Source of the DNA: Fimbriimonadales bacterium
GTDB lineage: Bacteria; Armatimonadota; Fimbriimonadia; Fimbriimonadales; ATM1
Direction: 5' to 3'
Length of the DNA: 64,000 nucleotides
Assembly (NCBI GenBank): GCA_026129745.1
Contig: JAHCHL010000005.1
Span: 1-64,000 of the forward strand
Positions 34,497-43,183 of this stretch are shown piece by piece (the first letter of the stretch is position 1; each line of letters begins with the position of its first letter). The notes beneath the pieces were generated by a model that saw nothing but the letters and a program-made list of their open reading frames with translations, made no database searches and had not been told where the DNA came from. The position numbers and the translations under genes were made by a program.

Positions 34497-35702
34497 ATGC
34501 CGATCGTTTCCGTTCGCATTCCACAAATGGGCGAAGGCCTGCAAGAAGCGCGCCTCGTCGGTTTCCTCAAAAACCCAGGCGACAAAGTCCGCCGAGACGA
34601 CCCGCTTTACCAAATGGAAACCGACAAAGCCGTCATGGACGTCGAATCCCCCTACGACGGTGTCCTCGTCGAATGGACCGCCCAAGTCGACACCGTCCTC
34701 CCCATCGGAACCGAAATCGCCAAAATGGAAGTCGCAGAAGGCGTCAAAGAAATGGCCGCGGGCCACGGCCCTCCGGTAGCAGCAGCAGCCCCATCCCCAA
34801 CCCCGGTCGCAGCGGCCGCCGTCGTTCAAGCCGAACCCAAAGGACCGCCCCGCAATCGCGAGATTCCACCCCGAACACGCCGCTATCTGAAAGAAAAAGG
34901 CCTCCTCGAAGTCGCCGCTGCCATTCCCGCGAAAGGCGGCAAGCTGATGCCGGAGGACGTCGACGCCTACCTCGCTGGTTCAGCCGTAGTTGCAACCCCT
35001 GCTCCTGTGGTCCTGAACTCCACCGCCGAATACGATGAAGTCGCCCTCGCCTCCCGCCAAAAAACACTCGCCTACCGCCTCGCCCGCGGTGCACAGCTTT
35101 GCGTTCCGGGAACGATCATGGTGGAATGCAAATGGGACGCCATCGAAGCCGCGCGAGAGAAAGTCAAGAACTCCGGCAGCCCGTTCCAACCGAGCGCGTT
35201 CACGATGATGGCTTGGTGCGTCGCGCAGGCGATGGGGGAACATCCGAAGTTTCGAAGCACGATGCCGTCTGATGGTGTGTTGCGAACGTATCGCGGCGCG
35301 AATTTGGGGATAGCTGTTGCGTTGCCGGATGACGAATTGGTCACGGCTGTCGTGCCGAATGCGGACTCTCTGTCTTGGGTTGATTTCGCGAACGCGACGA
35401 GGCAGCAAATCGAACTCGCGCGCAACGGCAAGGATCAAGCGACGGAAGCGACGACACTTTCGATCACGAACATGAGCGCATTCGGACTGCGGAATGCGGT
35501 GCCTGTCGTTGTCTCGCCGTCCGTAGCAACGCTTTTCTTGGGTGAAGCATATTGGCATCCGGTTGCGAAGATGGGCGGATATGATTTCGTCCGGATGGTG
35601 ATGCTGTCTCTAACCTTCGATCATCGTGTTATCAATGGCGTTGGCGCCGCGAATTTCATCAACGACGTCAAATCGCGGATCGAGAGTTTCCAACTGCCGT
35701 AG
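34497..35702 (+). CDS. 2-oxoacid dehydrogenase E2 acyltransferase (lipoyl)
   Basis: A 401-residue dihydrolipoyl acyltransferase. Domains in order: lipoyl domain (residues 1-78, with METDKAVMDVES, lysine to be lipoylated), Pro/Ala-rich linker, a short E1/E3-binding helix region (PPRTRRYLKEKGLLEV to MPEDVDAYL) and the catalytic core from about 170. The active-site motif reads LTFDHRVINGVGAA: the usual DHRxxDG has Asn in place of Asp, with His kept. It transfers acyl groups to CoA in pyruvate or branched-chain oxoacid dehydrogenase complexes. E1 and E3 genes are not in this window. Confidence 0.85.
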   Translation: MPIVSVRIPQMGEGLQEARLVGFLKNPGDKVRRDDPLYQMETDKAVMDVESPYDGVLVEWTAQVDTVLPIGTEIAKMEVAEGVKEMAAGHGPPVAAAAPSPTPVAAAAVVQAEPKGPPRNREIPPRTRRYLKEKGLLEVAAAIPAKGGKLMPEDVDAYLAGSAVVATPAPVVLNSTAEYDEVALASRQKTLAYRLARGAQLCVPGTIMVECKWDAIEAAREKVKNSGSPFQPSAFTMMAWCVAQAMGEHPKFRSTMPSDGVLRTYRGANLGIAVALPDDELVTAVVPNADSLSWVDFANATRQQIELARNGKDQATEATTLSITNMSAFGLRNAVPVVVSPSVATLFLGEAYWHPVAKMGGYDFVRMVMLSLTFDHRVINGVGAANFINDVKSRIESFQLP

Positions 35703-35711
35703 CCCCTTGCC

Positions 35712-36828
35712 TTAATCCTTCGCGCGTCGTCTTCGGATTCCAAGCGCGAGGAGGCCCGCCGATAACGCAAGCATCGTCCCTGGCTCCGGCACGACCCACA
35801 TGACGGCGCGGTGTCCGCCATTCGGCCCGAGCTCTCGCGCCCAGCCGACGATGTTTCCGAATTCGTCGATACCTCGCGCTTCAGAGTATTCGCCCTGGCC
35901 GTGAAACTGAGGAGGGAGGAATTGGTGCAGATCAACGAAAGACCCGGCAGAACCAGACCAAAGGGCTGCGTGGATCGGCGAGGGACCGGCGGCAGTCGCG
36001 AGACCCACTTGCTGCAAGCCGTTCGTAGCGAAGATTCGGGAGCCCCAACCGACACCCGGATTAAGATTGATGAAACTTCCAGGTGAGCCGTTCCAGATCA
36101 CCGCACTGATTCGAGGTTCGCCAGCGAACGCCGCCTCGCCCGCCTGCTGCCCGTTGGCGACGCTGTAGGCCCAACTGCTCGTCGCGCCGGGGGGATTGAG
36201 GTCAACGAAGCTCTCGGGGGTGCCCGTCCAGAGGGCGGCATGGAACGGCCCTCCGAACGTGACAGCTCCGACTTGCTGAAAGCCGTCCGTGTCGTAGGCG
36301 GTACTTCCCGCGCTCGAGCCACCTGGGTCCAAATCAACCACGGATTCGGCAGTTCCGCGCCAAAGTAATGCACGTTGCGAGCTCTCGAGGTCCACTCCGC
36401 CTGTTCCGACCTGCTGATCGCCGCCTATCCCAATGCCCCCACTCCAGGCGAACCCTTTGGGATGCAAATTAACGTAGTCGGTGGGAGACCCGGACCACAG
36501 AAGCGCTTGCGATCTCGTCGGTCCGAACAACTGTCCGTAGCCTATTTGCTTTCCACCATGGGTCGCACGCGCGAACGAACTGTCGAATCCGGCGGGATGC
36601 AAGTCAATGAGGCTTTCGGGCGAGCCCGACCACAAAAGCGCGTGGCTGCCCCCAGTAAGAAATATGTTCGAGTGACCCACCTGCTGCCCCCCCCCCTGCA
36701 CCCCAGCCGTACGAAAAGGGAAACGGAACGCCAGGGCCGTGAAGTACGACGGCATTGTAGCCCGATGCCGCGCACAACAGAGACGAAGCTAAGACTATTG
36801 GTAGTGACCTTCGCAGCGAATGAATCAT
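35712..36828 (-). CDS. HAF-repeat PEP-CTERM protein, out of frame at a G10 tract
   Basis: Reading from ATG 36828 (AAGGAG upstream), the signal peptide MIHSLRRSLPIVLASSLLCA and about 24 residues are followed by a run of ten G on the coding strand (36687-36696). With ten G the frame goes wrong and stops at 36604, giving a 74-residue product. The rest of the gene (35712 to about 36755) is intact in a different frame. Removing one G (nine) joins the signal to the repeats as GGQQVGHSN, the usual repeat start. The repeats are of the HAF type, ending in VPEPGTM, a hydrophobic stretch and RRRRAK (PEP-CTERM). This fits slipped-strand phase variation or, less interestingly, a sequencing error. It is a close paralogue of the gene at 1-647. 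Confidence 0.8.
36687..36696 (-). repeat. poly-G tract (ten G on the minus strand)
   Basis: Ten C in a row on the plus strand, inside the beginning of the HAF-repeat gene. This is the longest homopolymer I found in the window; most others are 6-9. Its exact length decides whether the signal peptide is joined to the repeat domain. Confidence 0.9.
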
Positions 36829-36850
36829 GATCGTTCTCCTTATCGTAAAC

Positions 36851-36856
36851 AGTATA
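36851..36856 (-). promoter_or_regulatory. -10 box and leader of the HAF-repeat gene
   Basis: TATACT on the minus strand, 22 bases before ATG 36828, with AAGGAG (36836-36841) in the leader. This gives a normal, led transcript. An 11-bp hairpin lies directly upstream. Confidence 0.4.
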
Positions 36857-36870
36857 CGGTCGTATTGACT

Positions 36871-36896
36871 CCCCGGACGACGAAAGTCGTCCGGGG
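36871..36896. terminator. GNRA-loop hairpin upstream of the HAF gene
   Basis: A perfect 11-bp stem (36871-36881 with 36886-36896) capped by GAAA. It lies between maf and the HAF-repeat gene on the minus strand and would end or insulate the maf transcript. No T tract follows, so it is not a standard intrinsic terminator. Confidence 0.45.
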
Positions 36897-37109
36897 ACAT
36901 ACCGGGTTTGCGTCACTCGATTTCCTCTGCCCCGCGCGATAGCGCCCTCCCAGGCCGGGACGGCCTCAGACAGGCATGGTCACCCTGTGAACGAACGGCG
37001 TAAGCAATGCGTTCCAAATCAGAGGAAAGTCGTTGGGTGCGGCCCGCCGATGTCTCAAGAAGCCCCAGCCGTTCAGCGCAGATACTTATCGCGAGCCTTA
37101 GCGTTCCAG

Positions 37110-37685
37110 CTATTCCGCCCAGCCGTGCTTTAGCAAGCTTGCGCGCAGAGCTTCGACCGGGAGACCGACGACGTTGTCGTAGTCTCCATCCACACCGGCG
37201 ACGAACTTCGCCGCGCCCCCTTGAATCGCATACGCGCCAGCCTTGTCCATCGGCTCGCCAGTCGCAACATACTGCTCGATCTCATCGCCAGCGATTTCCC
37301 GAAATGTAACGTGCGTCTCCTCGACAAACTCAACACGATCTCCATTAGGCGCAACAACGCAAACACCTGTGCAAACGCGGTGCGTCATTCCAGACAAACG
37401 CGATAGCATTCGAATCGCGTCGCTGACATTCAAAGGTTTTCCGAGCAACTCATCGCCAATCGCGACGACCGTATCAGCACCGATAACCAAACTGTTCGGT
37501 CTCATATCCGCGACCGCATATGCCTTTTCACTTGCCAATGCCACCGCAAGCAACTTCGGATCCCGAATCCTCTCGTGTTCCTCAATATCCGCAGGCAGCA
37601 CTTCGAACTCGTCGAATAACCTCCGTAAAAGCTCGCCCCGCCGTGGAGAAGCGCTCGCGAGCACGACGGGATACTTCGGTTTCAT
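37110..37685 (-). CDS. maf: Maf-family nucleotide pyrophosphatase
   Basis: A 191-residue Maf/YhdE protein: LASASPRRGELL (residues 9-20) at the N-terminus, VIGADTVV, and KAGAYAIQGGAAKFV near the C-terminus. It hydrolyses non-canonical or dTTP/UTP nucleotides to monophosphates. The frame extends far upstream (to 38651) but that part is antisense to moeB. The ATG is only 12 bases from the start codon of the divergent moeB-like gene, so their promoters overlap the coding sequences. Confidence 0.9.
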   Translation of the reverse strand: MKPKYPVVLASASPRRGELLRRLFDEFEVLPADIEEHERIRDPKLLAVALASEKAYAVADMRPNSLVIGADTVVAIGDELLGKPLNVSDAIRMLSRLSGMTHRVCTGVCVVAPNGDRVEFVEETHVTFREIAGDEIEQYVATGEPMDKAGAYAIQGGAAKFVAGVDGDYDNVVGLPVEALRASLLKHGWAE

Positions 37686-37688
37686 AAT
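37683..37688 (+). promoter_or_regulatory. leaderless-type -10 box (moeB-like gene)
   Basis: CATAAT on the plus strand, 9 bases before the TTG start of the moeB-like gene and overlapping the maf start codon. This could solve how two genes diverge with 12 bases between. Confidence 0.35.
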
Positions 37689-37697
37689 CACTTCGTT

Positions 37698-38834
37698 TTG
37701 GCGGAATTGACGGATCGCGAACGCTTGCGCTACGCGCGGCACATGATCATGCCCGAAGTGGGCAGGGCCGGGCAAGAGCGACTCAAAGATTCGAGCGCTC
37801 TGTTGATCGGCGCGGGCGGGCTTGGATCGCCGGCAGCTTACTATCTCGCGGCGGCGGGATTCGGGCGACTCGGAATCGTAGACTTCGATGAAGTCGACCG
37901 CAGTAACCTGCATCGGCAGATTCTTCACTTCGACAGCGATGTCGGAAAGCGAAAAGTCGAGAGCGCCAAAGAAAAGCTCCAAAATCAAAACCCCGACATC
38001 CGCATCGAAACCCTCGATGATAGACTGACATCCGAAAACGCGATGGAACTCCTCGCAAAATTCGACATCGTCATCGACGGAACCGACAACTTCCCAACCC
38101 GATATCTCGTCAACGACGCTTGCGCATTCCTCAAAAAGCCGAACGTCCACGGAGCGATCTTCCGCTTTGAAGGCCAAGTCTCCGTGTTCGACGTGTCCAA
38201 AGGTCCATGCTACCGTTGCCTGTATCCAGACCCCCCCCCGCCAGGAGAAGTGCCGTCCTGCGCAGAAGCGGGAGTCTTCGGAGTGCTGCCGGGAATCGTC
38301 GGATGCATCCAAGCTTCGGAGGCAATCAAAATCGCGCTCGGACTCGGTGAAACGCTCACCGGGAAACTCCTCGCATTCGACGCGCTCTCGATGGACTTCC
38401 AAACGTACACAGTCAGCAAAAACCCCAACTGCAAACTCTGCGGCACAAACCCGACAGTAACCAAACTGATTGACTACGAAGACTTCTGCGGAATGAAGAA
38501 ATCGACACCCATGACCATTCCCCAAGGCACCGTCCAGCAGCTCAAAGAAAAGCTTGCTGCTCAAAACGGACTCACGCTGCTCGACGTGCGCGAACCCCAC
38601 GAACTCGAAATCTCCCGAATCGAAGGCGCATTGCACATACCGATGGCCCAAGTGCCATTCCGAATCAAAGAAATCGATGAAAACTCCGAGGTCTGGATCA
38701 TCTGCCGAACAGGCAACAGAAGCAACCAGATCGCAGGCATCCTCATGCAGCGAGGCTTCAAGAACGTGACGAACGTCGCTGGCGGCATCAACGCCTGGGC
38801 GAGAGAAATCGACACGAGCCTAACGGAATACTGA
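37698..38834 (+). CDS. moeB: MoeB/ThiF adenylyltransferase fused to rhodanese
   Basis: A 378-residue protein. The ThiF/E1-like domain spans 1-250 (GAGGLGSP at 38-45, ARHMIMPEVGRAGQ at the start, CYRC and CKLC zinc pairs). The rhodanese domain covers about 275-375 with CRTGNRS (active Cys about 336). Enzymes of this kind adenylate the C-terminal Gly of MoaD or ThiS, then pass sulfur to it, for molybdopterin or thiamine. The presence of moaA at 43184 suits a role in molybdopterin. Start is TTG. A run of nine C encodes PPPP in the middle; it is in frame. Confidence 0.9.
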   Translation: MAELTDRERLRYARHMIMPEVGRAGQERLKDSSALLIGAGGLGSPAAYYLAAAGFGRLGIVDFDEVDRSNLHRQILHFDSDVGKRKVESAKEKLQNQNPDIRIETLDDRLTSENAMELLAKFDIVIDGTDNFPTRYLVNDACAFLKKPNVHGAIFRFEGQVSVFDVSKGPCYRCLYPDPPPPGEVPSCAEAGVFGVLPGIVGCIQASEAIKIALGLGETLTGKLLAFDALSMDFQTYTVSKNPNCKLCGTNPTVTKLIDYEDFCGMKKSTPMTIPQGTVQQLKEKLAAQNGLTLLDVREPHELEISRIEGALHIPMAQVPFRIKEIDENSEVWIICRTGNRSNQIAGILMQRGFKNVTNVAGGINAWAREIDTSLTEY

Positions 38835-38895
38835 GCAGTACCGTTTCCGCAATCCATACGTCAAAATCAACGACTAATAGTCAGGAGGCACCGAA

Positions 38896-40332
38896 ATGTT
38901 TCTGTTCGCAGCAGGCGCGATAGCGATGGCGACCGCACCGCAGTCGGTCGAAATAACCGTTTACAACGCCAACTTCGCGCTCGTAAAAGAAGTCCGCGCC
39001 ATTGATCTTCGCTCCGGACGACAAGAGGTCCGAGTCGAAGACGTCGCGCAATACATAGACCCGACCAGCGTCACTTTCCGCAACCTTACAGCCGGAGTCC
39101 CAATCGTCGTCTTGGAACAAAACTATCAGTACGACCTCATGTCGCCGTTCACCATTCTCTCAAAGTCCATCGGCAAAAGAGTGCGAATTATCCGAACGCT
39201 CGAAAGCGGACAAATGTCGATCGTCGAAGGAGAACTCCTCAGCGCCCCAGGCCAAGTCGTGAACACCGGACAGGGAAGCTACCAAGCTTATTCCGGGATG
39301 GTCGTTCGCACGAACGACGGTCGAATCCTCCTCGATCCCGTCGGCACCGTCGAAGTGATGGAAATTCCCGAAGGCCTCATCAGCAAGCCGACGCTCATGT
39401 GGGACCTTCAAGCGGATCGCGCAGGAACGGCAAACGTCGAAGTCGCATACCTGACCAACAACATCAGCTGGTCCGCAGATTACGTGCTCGTTCTCAATCC
39501 CGACGACACGCGAGCAGACCTAAACGGTTGGGTCACGATCAACAACCAATCCGGTGCAACCTACACCAATGCGAAACTAAAGCTGATCGCAGGCGACGTT
39601 CGCAGGATCTCGCCGCCGCAAGCCGGATTCGGAGGAGGACGCGCCGGTATGGCAGAAATGGCGCGCGCCGCAGAACAATTCGTCGAGCAAAGCCTCTTCG
39701 AATACCACCTATACACACTCCAACGTCCAGCGACCGTCCGACAGCGCGAAACAAAGCAAATCGCGCTCCTCAGTGCAAGCAATGTGGCCGTCAAAAAAGA
39801 CCTCGTCATGGAAGCGACACGAAACATCTGGCGCGGCTCTGGAGTGAACTACAGACCGGGCGAAGGGTGGGCGACAGACACGAAAGTCAAAATCAACGTC
39901 ATCGTCGAAGTCCACAACTCCGAACAGAACGGCATGGGATCGCCCTTGCCAAAAGGCAAGATTCGCGTCTACAAACGCGACGCCGATGGACAAGTGCAAA
40001 TGCTCGGCGAAGACCAAATCGACCACACGCCGCGAGAAGAGAAAGTCCGCCTGTGGATCGGCGATTCCTTCGACATCGTCGGCGAACATCGCCGTGTGAA
40101 CTTCCGCCGCATCTCCCCAAGAGTGACCGAAGAAGACTTCGAAATCAAAGTTCGCAACCGCAAACGTGAGCCGGAAACGGTTCGCGTCGTCGAACACGGA
40201 TGGGCGGACTGGGTCATCGTGCGCGAATCGATGCAAAGCCGCAAAACGGACTCCAACACGTTCGAATATCTCGTCACACTCCAACCCGACGAGGAAAAAG
40301 TGATCACCTACACGATCAGAACGAGTTGGTAA
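38896..40332 (+). CDS. DUF4139 domain-containing secreted protein
   Basis: A 478-residue protein with a short signal (about 1-14) and the DUF4139-type fold: VEITVYNANFALVKE at the start, NISWSADYVL in the middle and KVITYTIRTSW at the end. The signal is short and may be a membrane anchor instead. CAGGAGG 7 bases before ATG. Family members are widespread, extracytoplasmic and of unknown role, with some resemblance to mucoidy-inhibitor A proteins. Confidence 0.75.
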   Translation: MFLFAAGAIAMATAPQSVEITVYNANFALVKEVRAIDLRSGRQEVRVEDVAQYIDPTSVTFRNLTAGVPIVVLEQNYQYDLMSPFTILSKSIGKRVRIIRTLESGQMSIVEGELLSAPGQVVNTGQGSYQAYSGMVVRTNDGRILLDPVGTVEVMEIPEGLISKPTLMWDLQADRAGTANVEVAYLTNNISWSADYVLVLNPDDTRADLNGWVTINNQSGATYTNAKLKLIAGDVRRISPPQAGFGGGRAGMAEMARAAEQFVEQSLFEYHLYTLQRPATVRQRETKQIALLSASNVAVKKDLVMEATRNIWRGSGVNYRPGEGWATDTKVKINVIVEVHNSEQNGMGSPLPKGKIRVYKRDADGQVQMLGEDQIDHTPREEKVRLWIGDSFDIVGEHRRVNFRRISPRVTEEDFEIKVRNRKREPETVRVVEHGWADWVIVRESMQSRKTDSNTFEYLVTLQPDEEKVITYTIRTSW

Positions 40333-40406
40333 TAAGCGACGCGGCGATCAACGCAGTCGCATCAATCAAACTGCGGGGCGGACAGAATTCATGGATGTTC
40401 GCCCCA

Positions 40407-41690
40407 TCAAATCTCGTGCACCGGAAACTGTTCAGTTAATTCGCGCACCTCTTTGCGAATTGCGCTCAGTGCAGATTCGTCTTCATGACTTCGAAGCGCT
40501 CTCGCGATCAGCGATGCGATGACAGACATCTCGCCTTGCTTCATTCCGCGCGTCGTGACGGCGGGCGTTCCCAATCGCAAACCGCTTGCGATGAATGGCT
40601 TCTCAGGATCGAATGGAATCGTGTTCTTGTTCGTCGTGATTCCAACTTCGTCGAGAACCTTTTCCGCAACTTTTCCAGTCAGCCCGAACGGCCGTAAGTC
40701 GACCAACACCAAATGACAGTCGGTGCCGCCGCTGACGACGCGAAATCCCTCCGCGACAAGAGCAGCGGAAAGAGCATCCGCGTTCTCACGAACGCGGCGC
40801 TGATAAGCGCGAAACGCCGGCTGCGCAGCCTCATGGAAGCAAACGGCTTTCCCTGCGATCTGGTGCATCAGCGGCCCACCCTGAATCCCAGGAAAGACCG
40901 TTTTGTCTATCTTTTTGCCAAGTTCTTCATCTTGTGAAAGAACCATTCCACCCCTCGGCCCCCTCAGCGTCTTGTGCGTTGTACTGGTCACGACGTGGCA
41001 ATGCGGAACCGGATTCGGAAACTCGCCAGCCGCAATGAGTCCGCTCGGATGCGCCATGTCGCACATCAATATCGCGCCCACCGAATCGGCCGCAGCGCGA
41101 AACCTCGCATAGTCGATCTCACGCGGATAAGATGTCGCGCCGCAAACGATCATCTTCGGCTTATGCTCTCTTGCGAGTCGATCGACTTCGTCATAGTCGA
41201 TGCGTTCATCATCCTCACGAACACCGTATGGAATGATCTCGTACATCTTTCCCGTAAAGTTCACCGGACTGCCGTGCGTCAAATGTCCGCCATGCGACAG
41301 ATTCATCGCCATCAGCTTATCGCCAGGTTCCAAAAACGTGAAGTAAACAGCCATATTCGCCGTCGCGCCGCTGTGAGGTTGAACATTCGCCCAAGTCGCA
41401 CCATAAAGCGCCTTGACCCTTTCTTGTGCAAGCGTTTCGACTTCGTCCATGTGCTCGCATCCGCCGTAATATCTTTTGCCGGGATAGCCTTCCGCATACT
41501 TGTCCGTCATAACGCTGCTAACCGCTTCGCGAACCGCTTTGCTCGTTATGTTCTCGCTGGCGATCAGTTCGAGATTTTGCTCTTGACGGGTCTCTTCTTT
41601 GCGAATGATGAACGCGACTTCAGGATCGGTTTGCGCCAAGTTGTTGTTGCGATGCGCGGAAACGTCGGGATCGGCAATTCGTAAGGCCAT
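40407..41690 (-). CDS. glyA: serine hydroxymethyltransferase
   Basis: A 427-residue PLP enzyme that interconverts serine and glycine with tetrahydrofolate. Motifs: ELIASEN near residue 45, [10 protein letters not shown], and the PLP lysine in [13 protein letters not shown] (about 250). The length is typical. The ATG at 41690 lies 6 bases after a CATAAT box on the minus strand and no Shine-Dalgarno is present, so a leaderless mRNA is likely. The frame runs on to 41969 but this overlaps the divergent gene's start and is not needed. Confidence 0.97.
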   Translation of the reverse strand: MALRIADPDVSAHRNNNLAQTDPEVAFIIRKEETRQEQNLELIASENITSKAVREAVSSVMTDKYAEGYPGKRYYGGCEHMDEVETLAQERVKALYGATWANVQPHSGATANMAVYFTFLEPGDKLMAMNLSHGGHLTHGSPVNFTGKMYEIIPYGVREDDERIDYDEVDRLAREHKPKMIVCGATSYPREIDYARFRAAADSVGAILMCDMAHPSGLIAAGEFPNPVPHCHVVTSTTHKTLRGPRGGMVLSQDEELGKKIDKTVFPGIQGGPLMHQIAGKAVCFHEAAQPAFRAYQRRVRENADALSAALVAEGFRVVSGGTDCHLVLVDLRPFGLTGKVAEKVLDEVGITTNKNTIPFDPEKPFIASGLRLGTPAVTTRGMKQGEMSVIASLIARALRSHEDESALSAIRKEVRELTEQFPVHEI

Positions 41691-41696
41691 GCGGGG

Positions 41697-41702
41697 ATTA
41701 TG
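41697..41702 (-). promoter_or_regulatory. leaderless-type -10 box (glyA)
   Basis: CATAAT on the minus strand with 6 bases to the glyA ATG, no Shine-Dalgarno between; no clear -35. Confidence 0.45.
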
Positions 41703-41795
41703 GACGAACGCAACCTGTCCACTTGTGCGCCGACAGTTGCCTACAGCCCCAAGGCTCCGGGCGAACGCCCCGCTTCGCCGGGCAATAATGGCGGA

Positions 41796-42227
41796 ATGCG
41801 ATTCGACGAGCTGTTCCAAACAATTCCCCTCGAAATCGCCATGCCCGAACTCTGCCCCTCGGAACCGAACCACAAAGGCATCGGTATCGTCTCCAGACTC
41901 CAAAACGACATTTCCCCCGAACTCGCAGCCGGCCTCTGGCTGTACGTCGACGACCTGCATCGAAGCCACGAAATCAGCCAGTCGCTAGACAACGCGACCG
42001 GCGCATACTGGCACGCGATCATGCACAGAAGGGAAGGCGACTTTTGGAACTCCGGCTATTGGCTGAGGCGTTGCGAAAACCATCCCGCGATGCATGGGTA
42101 CGAACCGAACGAGTTCTTGCAACAAGTCGAAAAACACCACAAATCGAACCCACATGAATTGCTTCAAATGCAAAGAAGAGAGTGGCAATCTCTCTTCGAT
42201 TGGTGCTTGAGTCAGGAGAAATACTGA
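41796..42227 (+). CDS. hypothetical protein with conserved HRREGDFWN motif
   Basis: A 143-residue soluble protein with no signal or membrane helix. [19 protein letters not shown] (about 68-86) is a memorable His/Trp-rich segment that I believe recurs in uncharacterised proteins of other phyla; no function can be assigned. The ATG at 41796 is chosen because the preceding part of the frame (41700-41795) is GC-skewed and unlike protein. The next gene starts the base after its stop. Confidence 0.6.
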   Translation: MRFDELFQTIPLEIAMPELCPSEPNHKGIGIVSRLQNDISPELAAGLWLYVDDLHRSHEISQSLDNATGAYWHAIMHRREGDFWNSGYWLRRCENHPAMHGYEPNEFLQQVEKHHKSNPHELLQMQRREWQSLFDWCLSQEKY

Positions 42228-42698
42228 ATGGAAGTCGTAAAGAATGCCCTCAACCGAATGTTCGACTATGATCTTTGGGCGAATCGGCGTTGGGTCAAAA
42301 CGGTCCAACACTTCAAAGACCAAGAGCGCGTTGTAGACATACTACGCCACATCCTCACCGCCCAGCGCATCTGGCTCGAACGTCTCAATCGCCAAGAAAA
42401 CGCCGACTCGAACGTAGAAATGCTCGACAATCTGCCGCTTGAAGAAGCATTCGAGGCAAGCTCATCTGATTGGAAACAATTCCTAACGAATCACGATCTC
42501 GAATCGGTCCTTCGTTACACGCGAGACGACGGAATCGAATACGCAATCCCGCTCGCCGATGTCGCAAGGCACGTCCTCAATCACGGAACCTACCATCGAG
42601 GACACCTTCGTGGACTTGCAGAAGCAGAAGGTTTGGCGGATTTCCATGACACTGACTACGCGATCTTCGCGCGCACTCCAGGGCCGGACGATCTCTAA
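42228..42698 (+). CDS. DinB-family protein
   Basis: A 156-residue four-helix protein of the DinB/YfiT group. The metal-binding histidines are in HILTAQRIW (about 46) and HVLNHGTYHRGH (about 121-131). Members bind a divalent metal and act as thiol S-transferases or unknown enzymes. ATG immediately follows the stop of the previous gene. The stop shares CTAA with the convergent DUF2007-like gene. Confidence 0.8.
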   Translation: MEVVKNALNRMFDYDLWANRRWVKTVQHFKDQERVVDILRHILTAQRIWLERLNRQENADSNVEMLDNLPLEEAFEASSSDWKQFLTNHDLESVLRYTRDDGIEYAIPLADVARHVLNHGTYHRGHLRGLAEAEGLADFHDTDYAIFARTPGPDDL

Positions 42699-43180
42699 CG
42701 CACAAAATCGAATGCGCTCGGCTCGAAGTTTCGACCAATGTAATCTCGAAGCTCTTCCAGCCTTTGCCTCGTCAATCGATCGCCGCGAACACAGATCTCG
42801 AAACGTCCATCGATGGACTCCTCGATAAAGCCGTGAACATCCCTGTCTGAGAGCAAATCGATCATGGTCTCCGCTTCATAACGATCTGCATAGCGTGCGA
42901 TAACGACAGCTTGCGGAAGCGCCTTGGGTTCGACATCCCGATACCGATCCATCACATCGGAGTCGACGATGTTTCCAAGCGCCTCCTCGATCAATGGCAC
43001 CGTCTCGCGATTGAGTCCATCTTCATCGACATAGATCCAGCCCTGCGCTACATCCGCGAATTCGCTGATCACGTTGCCGAGTTCGGTGCTCGCAGGAATG
43101 CCCATCGACTTCAAAATCCCTTCGAGAACCATGCTCTCCCCCCGAGTCGCAGCGATTCCGACGGCTATCTTCTTGGACAT
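42695..43180 (-). CDS. DUF2007-like tandem signalling protein
   Basis: A 161-residue protein containing two copies of a ferredoxin-like unit: GESMVLEGILKSMGIPA and YEAETMIDLLSDRDVHGFI each open a repeat in which the pattern resembles DUF2007 (putative signal-transducing protein). GGAGG precedes ATG. It lies 3 bases downstream of moaA, so it is probably in the moaA operon. Role unknown. Confidence 0.6.
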   Translation of the reverse strand: MSKKIAVGIAATRGESMVLEGILKSMGIPASTELGNVISEFADVAQGWIYVDEDGLNRETVPLIEEALGNIVDSDVMDRYRDVEPKALPQAVVIARYADRYEAETMIDLLSDRDVHGFIEESIDGRFEICVRGDRLTRQRLEELRDYIGRNFEPSAFDFVR

Positions 43181-43183
43181 TCG

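Noticed and set aside
36604-36827. The 74-residue product ending ARKPH as a real short protein.
   Set aside because: Beyond the G10 tract it is simply the repeat domain read in the wrong frame.
37686-38651. Long minus-strand extension of the maf frame (total 513 residues).
   Set aside because: It is antisense to the moeB-rhodanese gene and has no domain; the Maf fold starts at ATG 37685.
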